A stretch of 64,000 nt of DNA, taken from Rossellomorea vietnamensis. Its GTDB lineage: Bacteria; Bacillota; Bacilli; Bacillales; Bacillaceae_B. This document shows positions 60,773 through 64,000 of the stretch, piece after piece. Each line of letters begins with the position of its first letter. Positions within the stretch are counted from its first letter, which is position 1. The notes beneath the pieces are model-generated. The model saw only the letters and a program-made list of their open reading frames with translations. It searched no databases and had not been told where the DNA came from. The DNA lies in assembly GCF_025398035.1 (NCBI RefSeq), contig NZ_CP104558.1:3204501-3268500 (forward strand). The letters run 5' to 3'. The position numbers and the translations under genes are program-made.

Positions 60773-60981
60773 AATGTATAAGTCTGAAGACTCACGACAA
60801 TTCCAGCAATAAGAATAGGTTAAAAGAAATGTAGAAACGAATCATCACCACTACTTTTTTCCTGTTTTTCCTGATTGATCTAAGGAATTCCCAATTGAAC
60901 TGTTAATACTTTACAGACTTTTATACAATATAAAGGTAATTCTTTAAAATGAACCCATCCAATTAGGAGGATCAGACATTC

Positions 60982-61920
60982 ATGAACAGAAAAAATAAGT
61001 GGATCATATATGGAATCGGACTTTCATTATTACTTGGAGGATGTATGAATATGGATAATGCGAATGGTAATGGTGTGGATGAGAAAGAGAGTGCTGAAAA
61101 ACAAGTCAAGAATCAATATGTAAGAGTGCAGGAATACACGGGAGAAGGGTATACCCTTAAAAACGGGAAAGAAACAGACAAAATTGCAGAAGCGAATCAT
61201 GAGGAGGTAGAGAAAGCGGTTAAAGACTTTTTCTTGAAAGAATATAAGACAGATGTGAAGGTGCATAATATTGTGGGCAATGAAGACGGAGCTACAGTAT
61301 TTGTGGAATCAACCAATCCGCTTCATTTTTACACGTATGCAATTGTTCCCATTGATAAATCCAATGAAAAAATTCAATCCGACCGTGTGTTTTCTCAAGA
61401 GGGACAGGTGGAGAGTGCTATAACTGAGGGCCTATACAGGAGTATATTTAAAGACGAATTTGATCACTTAGATAATTATTTAGAAAAAATTGCAAACGAA
61501 GAACCTGTTACTGGAAGAACGGTTGAATCCCTCCAAAATGTGGGTGGATCTGGTTATATGACTCCTTATTATTTCCTGTCATCTACTGTTGTGAATGATG
61601 AATCAATTAAACCGGTTTATGATTTATATATGGAAGATCCTCAGGTTAGCACAGAAGAATTAAGGGCTGCTTATAATGAGCAAGCATTTGATCCTACTAA
61701 GTTTAGAGTCGTTATAAATTTGTTTATGAAAGATAAAAATACTGATCCAGATGAAAAAGTTTTTAATAAAGTAGTTAGCGATATTGAAAGTATGGTTGAT
61801 ATACCAAGAGGGGCTTATAGCATCTTCCTTAACGACAATACAGTTCTGAAACAATCATTTGAAGGGGTAAAAGATAATTCACTAGAAAAAGCTATCCCAA
61901 ATGAAATTATTAAGGAGTAA
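60982..61920 (+). CDS. DUF1672 family lipoprotein 3 (TilA-like immunity candidate)
   Basis: 312-aa lipoprotein, lipobox LGGC (Cys near 20). YVRVQEYTGEGYTLKNGKETDKIAEANHEEVEKAVKDFFLKEYKTDVKVHNIVGNEDGATVFVES, RTVESLQNVGGSGYMTPYYFLSS. Nearest to the toxin-like gene (14 nt gap) and so its best cognate immunity candidate. From about 61550 to its end the DNA becomes clearly A/T-richer than the first part. Ribosome site TTAGGAGGATC. It has its own upstream region with the shared 16-base motif. Confidence 0.88.
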   Translation: MNRKNKWIIYGIGLSLLLGGCMNMDNANGNGVDEKESAEKQVKNQYVRVQEYTGEGYTLKNGKETDKIAEANHEEVEKAVKDFFLKEYKTDVKVHNIVGNEDGATVFVESTNPLHFYTYAIVPIDKSNEKIQSDRVFSQEGQVESAITEGLYRSIFKDEFDHLDNYLEKIANEEPVTGRTVESLQNVGGSGYMTPYYFLSSTVVNDESIKPVYDLYMEDPQVSTEELRAAYNEQAFDPTKFRVVINLFMKDKNTDPDEKVFNKVVSDIESMVDIPRGAYSIFLNDNTVLKQSFEGVKDNSLEKAIPNEIIKE

Positions 61921-61934
61921 GGCGGTGTATCCTA

Positions 61935-64000
61935 GTGAATAATTTAACCAAACTAGAAAAGGTTAATACGAAAAACAATGATAAAAATTTAGTAGAGTTG
62001 GCGGGGTTACACGCTTACAAGGGTGCAGAAACAGGTGACATTTTAACAGTAAATAATGAAGTATATATAGTAATGGACTCTAAATATGGTGATATTACGG
62101 GTTTGGATGCAATGACGGTAATAAATGATACAACAAAGGAAGTCTCTATAGTTTATGTAGGGACTGATGCAGCAGCGGATAATGGAAAACAAGATCTCCT
62201 AACCGACGCTCAACTACTTAGTGACCTTACACTTCCCCAACTGGAGGCAGCTCAGGAGTACTATAATAAGATGAACAAAAAATATGAATCTTTGGGAGGT
62301 GTGAAATCAGTTACTGGAAATTCTTTAGGTGGACCATTGGCCAATTCAGTAGCCATTGAACATCCAGAAGTGAAATCTGTTACGCTTAACGCTGCTCTTC
62401 TCCCAAAAGGGATGGCGGACCCTAACAAAAGCTACGACAACATCACCAACTACTTCACCAACTATGATGTCCTGACAGGCACCCTTATTGCCCTGCATCT
62501 CGATTCACGCATCCCCGGTAAGAGGTATGATATATCAACAGGAATACCGCAGATCGGTGATAAGTTTAACATCCTGAAAAATAATCACACAGGATATACC
62601 GATGGGGGGAAATATGTTATAGGCATAGATGGAGAACCGGGTTATGGTAAAATCTACGACGAAGCTGATGCCCACATCATGACAAGCATCTGGACCGGCG
62701 AACCCCTTTATGGCGGACATTCAGATAGAATCGAGATCAATCGTGACAACCTCAACCTGTTGGCGGAAGCGATGCAAGGGGATGTTTCTGAAAGGCTGGG
62801 TCATGCTCAGGAGTACCTGATCCATTCAGAAGAGATCGCCCAGCATGAAGGCGACCGTCATTCAGAGCGGTTAAGCCGATTGCAGATGATCTTTGAGGAT
62901 TCCTTTGAAAATCTGATTGGTAACCCTTTATTCATCGGTATCACGACAACCAGTCACCGGTTGACCTCAGAAATCGATCATCTCATTTCCCTTGTCGATA
63001 TGGCTGAAAATGCAAGCCGATCCCTCAATGGAGTGTTGAATTCCCCGCCTGCTGAATTGGTTGAGCACTTATTCAACAGAAGTATCAGTGTGGAGAGTAT
63101 TTTCGGGCAGGCACGTAGTCAGTTATTGGAGTTCAAAGGTGGAATCACCAATCTGACCGGGTTCCTTCAGAACATCCTTCATAAAGAAATCCCGCAGCTA
63201 TTTAGCGGGGGGAAAGAGACCCTTGAGGATGTCCTTGTAAACGATATTCTGGCACACTATAAAATTATCAACCACAATACTGCAAAGCTGAATAGTAACA
63301 TTGCAGAGTTCAAACAACAGGTCTCCGATTTGGGAACGAACTTCGGTGAGCGGGATGCCTCCTTGAGCGCCAGCATTTCTTCTGGGGCTTCCGTTCAACA
63401 TACGGTGACGATGCCGAAGAAAAACGATTATATCCTGCAAACCTCTGATCATATGCTTATAGGAATGAAGGTTAAAGAAGTCATTCTAGAAGGATCTTTT
63501 GAGAGTTTCAAAGGAGCTTCACACGGTCTGCTTCTTCCGTTGTTAGGAACCTTGACCGGAATTGCGTTCGCCATTGAGAATACGTTGGAGATGATATCAG
63601 CTCAAATCAAAGGCGCCATGAACATAGCGCTAAGCGGAACGGTCCCTGGAAAAATCATCAGCATCTTCTCAGACTTCGATGACAAAATCCGCTCATACGT
63701 ATCTTCCGCATTGGAGCCAATCGACGAACTGGCTGGAACCATTGAAGGTCTCAGGGATGGATTAACCAGGTTGACCATCGGATTCCCTGCTTTACTGGAG
63801 AGCTTCAAGCCCTATATCGACTCTGCCATCTTTGACTCAACGGACTACGCCAATATCCACCTTTACAATGTATCGGCCATGGCCATCCATGAAGAGATGG
63901 AGCTGCTCTTTGACGATATAGTCTACCAGCTTAGCCATCATAAAGGAAACTCCGTCCAGGCTTTATGCGAAATTTCAAAAAGACTGAAAGACAACATGAT
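61935..64000 (+). CDS. Lipase-like protein with long helical C-terminal region, TslA-like (partial, runs off window)
   Basis: Frame open from GTG 61935 to the window end (688 codons, no stop). Residues about 20-270 look like an alpha/beta-hydrolase: GxSxG in VTGNSLGGPL (Ser130), Asp178 in TNYDVLTG and His247 or His262 as likely triad partners. From about 275 the protein is long and helical, without Cys clusters or a signal peptide (LGHAQEYLIHSEEIAQHEGDRH, TTTSHRLTSEIDHLISLVDMAENASRSL, LNSNIAEFKQQVSDLGTNF). N-terminal lipase plus C-terminal LXG-like helical part is the reversed layout of S. aureus TslA, a type VII-secreted lipase toxin. Ribosome site GGCGGTG at 7 nt. DNA is A/T-rich until about 62400, then shifts. 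Confidence 0.8.
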   Translation, partial: MNNLTKLEKVNTKNNDKNLVELAGLHAYKGAETGDILTVNNEVYIVMDSKYGDITGLDAMTVINDTTKEVSIVYVGTDAAADNGKQDLLTDAQLLSDLTLPQLEAAQEYYNKMNKKYESLGGVKSVTGNSLGGPLANSVAIEHPEVKSVTLNAALLPKGMADPNKSYDNITNYFTNYDVLTGTLIALHLDSRIPGKRYDISTGIPQIGDKFNILKNNHTGYTDGGKYVIGIDGEPGYGKIYDEADAHIMTSIWTGEPLYGGHSDRIEINRDNLNLLAEAMQGDVSERLGHAQEYLIHSEEIAQHEGDRHSERLSRLQMIFEDSFENLIGNPLFIGITTTSHRLTSEIDHLISLVDMAENASRSLNGVLNSPPAELVEHLFNRSISVESIFGQARSQLLEFKGGITNLTGFLQNILHKEIPQLFSGGKETLEDVLVNDILAHYKIINHNTAKLNSNIAEFKQQVSDLGTNFGERDASLSASISSGASVQHTVTMPKKNDYILQTSDHMLIGMKVKEVILEGSFESFKGASHGLLLPLLGTLTGIAFAIENTLEMISAQIKGAMNIALSGTVPGKIISIFSDFDDKIRSYVSSALEPIDELAGTIEGLRDGLTRLTIGFPALLESFKPYIDSAIFDSTDYANIHLYNVSAMAIHEEMELLFDDIVYQLSHHKGNSVQALCEISKRLKDNM

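Overview
The window reads as chromosome from a Bacillaceae bacterium. Strong AAGGAGG-type ribosome sites, frequent TTG/GTG starts, moderate-to-low GC, and genes typical of Bacillus relatives support this: a DUF4047-sipW-TasA/camelysin operon, a thermolysin-like protease, LysM-NlpC/P60 hydrolase, ECF sigma/DUF4179 pair and RNPP-type regulator. A marine or soil Rossellomorea/Bacillus-like strain is my guess; I cannot place it to species. I saw no rRNA, tRNA or CRISPR array.

Layout. Positions 1-25,000 are a mosaic of small single-gene units: membrane proteins, an acyltransferase, a cell-wall hydrolase, a NERD protein preceded by two 20-bp-period repeat arrays, an MFS transporter, two SDR dehydrogenases, a DnaD-like protein, an M4 protease, the biofilm-fibre operon, a cell-wall-binding-repeat protein, a sigma/anti-sigma pair, a GT2-GtrA fusion and a LysR regulator. 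Positions 25,000-41,400 are a complete ethanolamine-utilisation microcompartment locus (two eutBC pairs, eutVW, eutH, S, P, A, L, E, M, D, N, a second BMC shell protein and a malate dehydrogenase). Three hairpin terminators stand where the EutV ANTAR protein would act by antitermination. Positions 41,600-42,400 hold a REP-associated tyrosine (HUH) transposase. Positions 42,500-51,300 hold an IclR-controlled D-galactonate catabolic operon with a tripartite TctCBA-type transporter. Positions 52,400-57,600 hold a large S8 protease, an SRPBCC protein and an RNPP-like regulator. Positions 58,800-64,000 (window end) hold three tandem DUF1672 lipoproteins followed by a lipase-like protein with a long helical C-terminal part that runs off the window.

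Two systems stand out. First, about fifteen copies of a hairpin element (core GGGGACGGTTCT / AGAACCGTCCCC), mostly in inverted pairs and all in the same orientation, sit at gene ends throughout the window and also flank the HUH transposase gene: a REP/BIME-RAYT-like system in a Bacillota genome. Second, the lipase-like protein with its three lipoprotein neighbours resembles the Staphylococcus aureus TslA/TilA type-VII-secreted lipase toxin and its lipoprotein immunity proteins; an AT-rich patch spanning the 3' part of the third lipoprotein gene and the 5' part of the toxin gene suggests exchange of that module.

Functionally, the eut locus would turn ethanolamine into acetaldehyde, acetyl-CoA and acetyl-phosphate inside a protein shell, with cargo identified by amphipathic targeting helices. 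The dgo operon would import a sugar acid (probably D-galactonate) and convert it to pyruvate and glyceraldehyde-3-phosphate. Family assignments are from reading the protein sequences; no database search was run.
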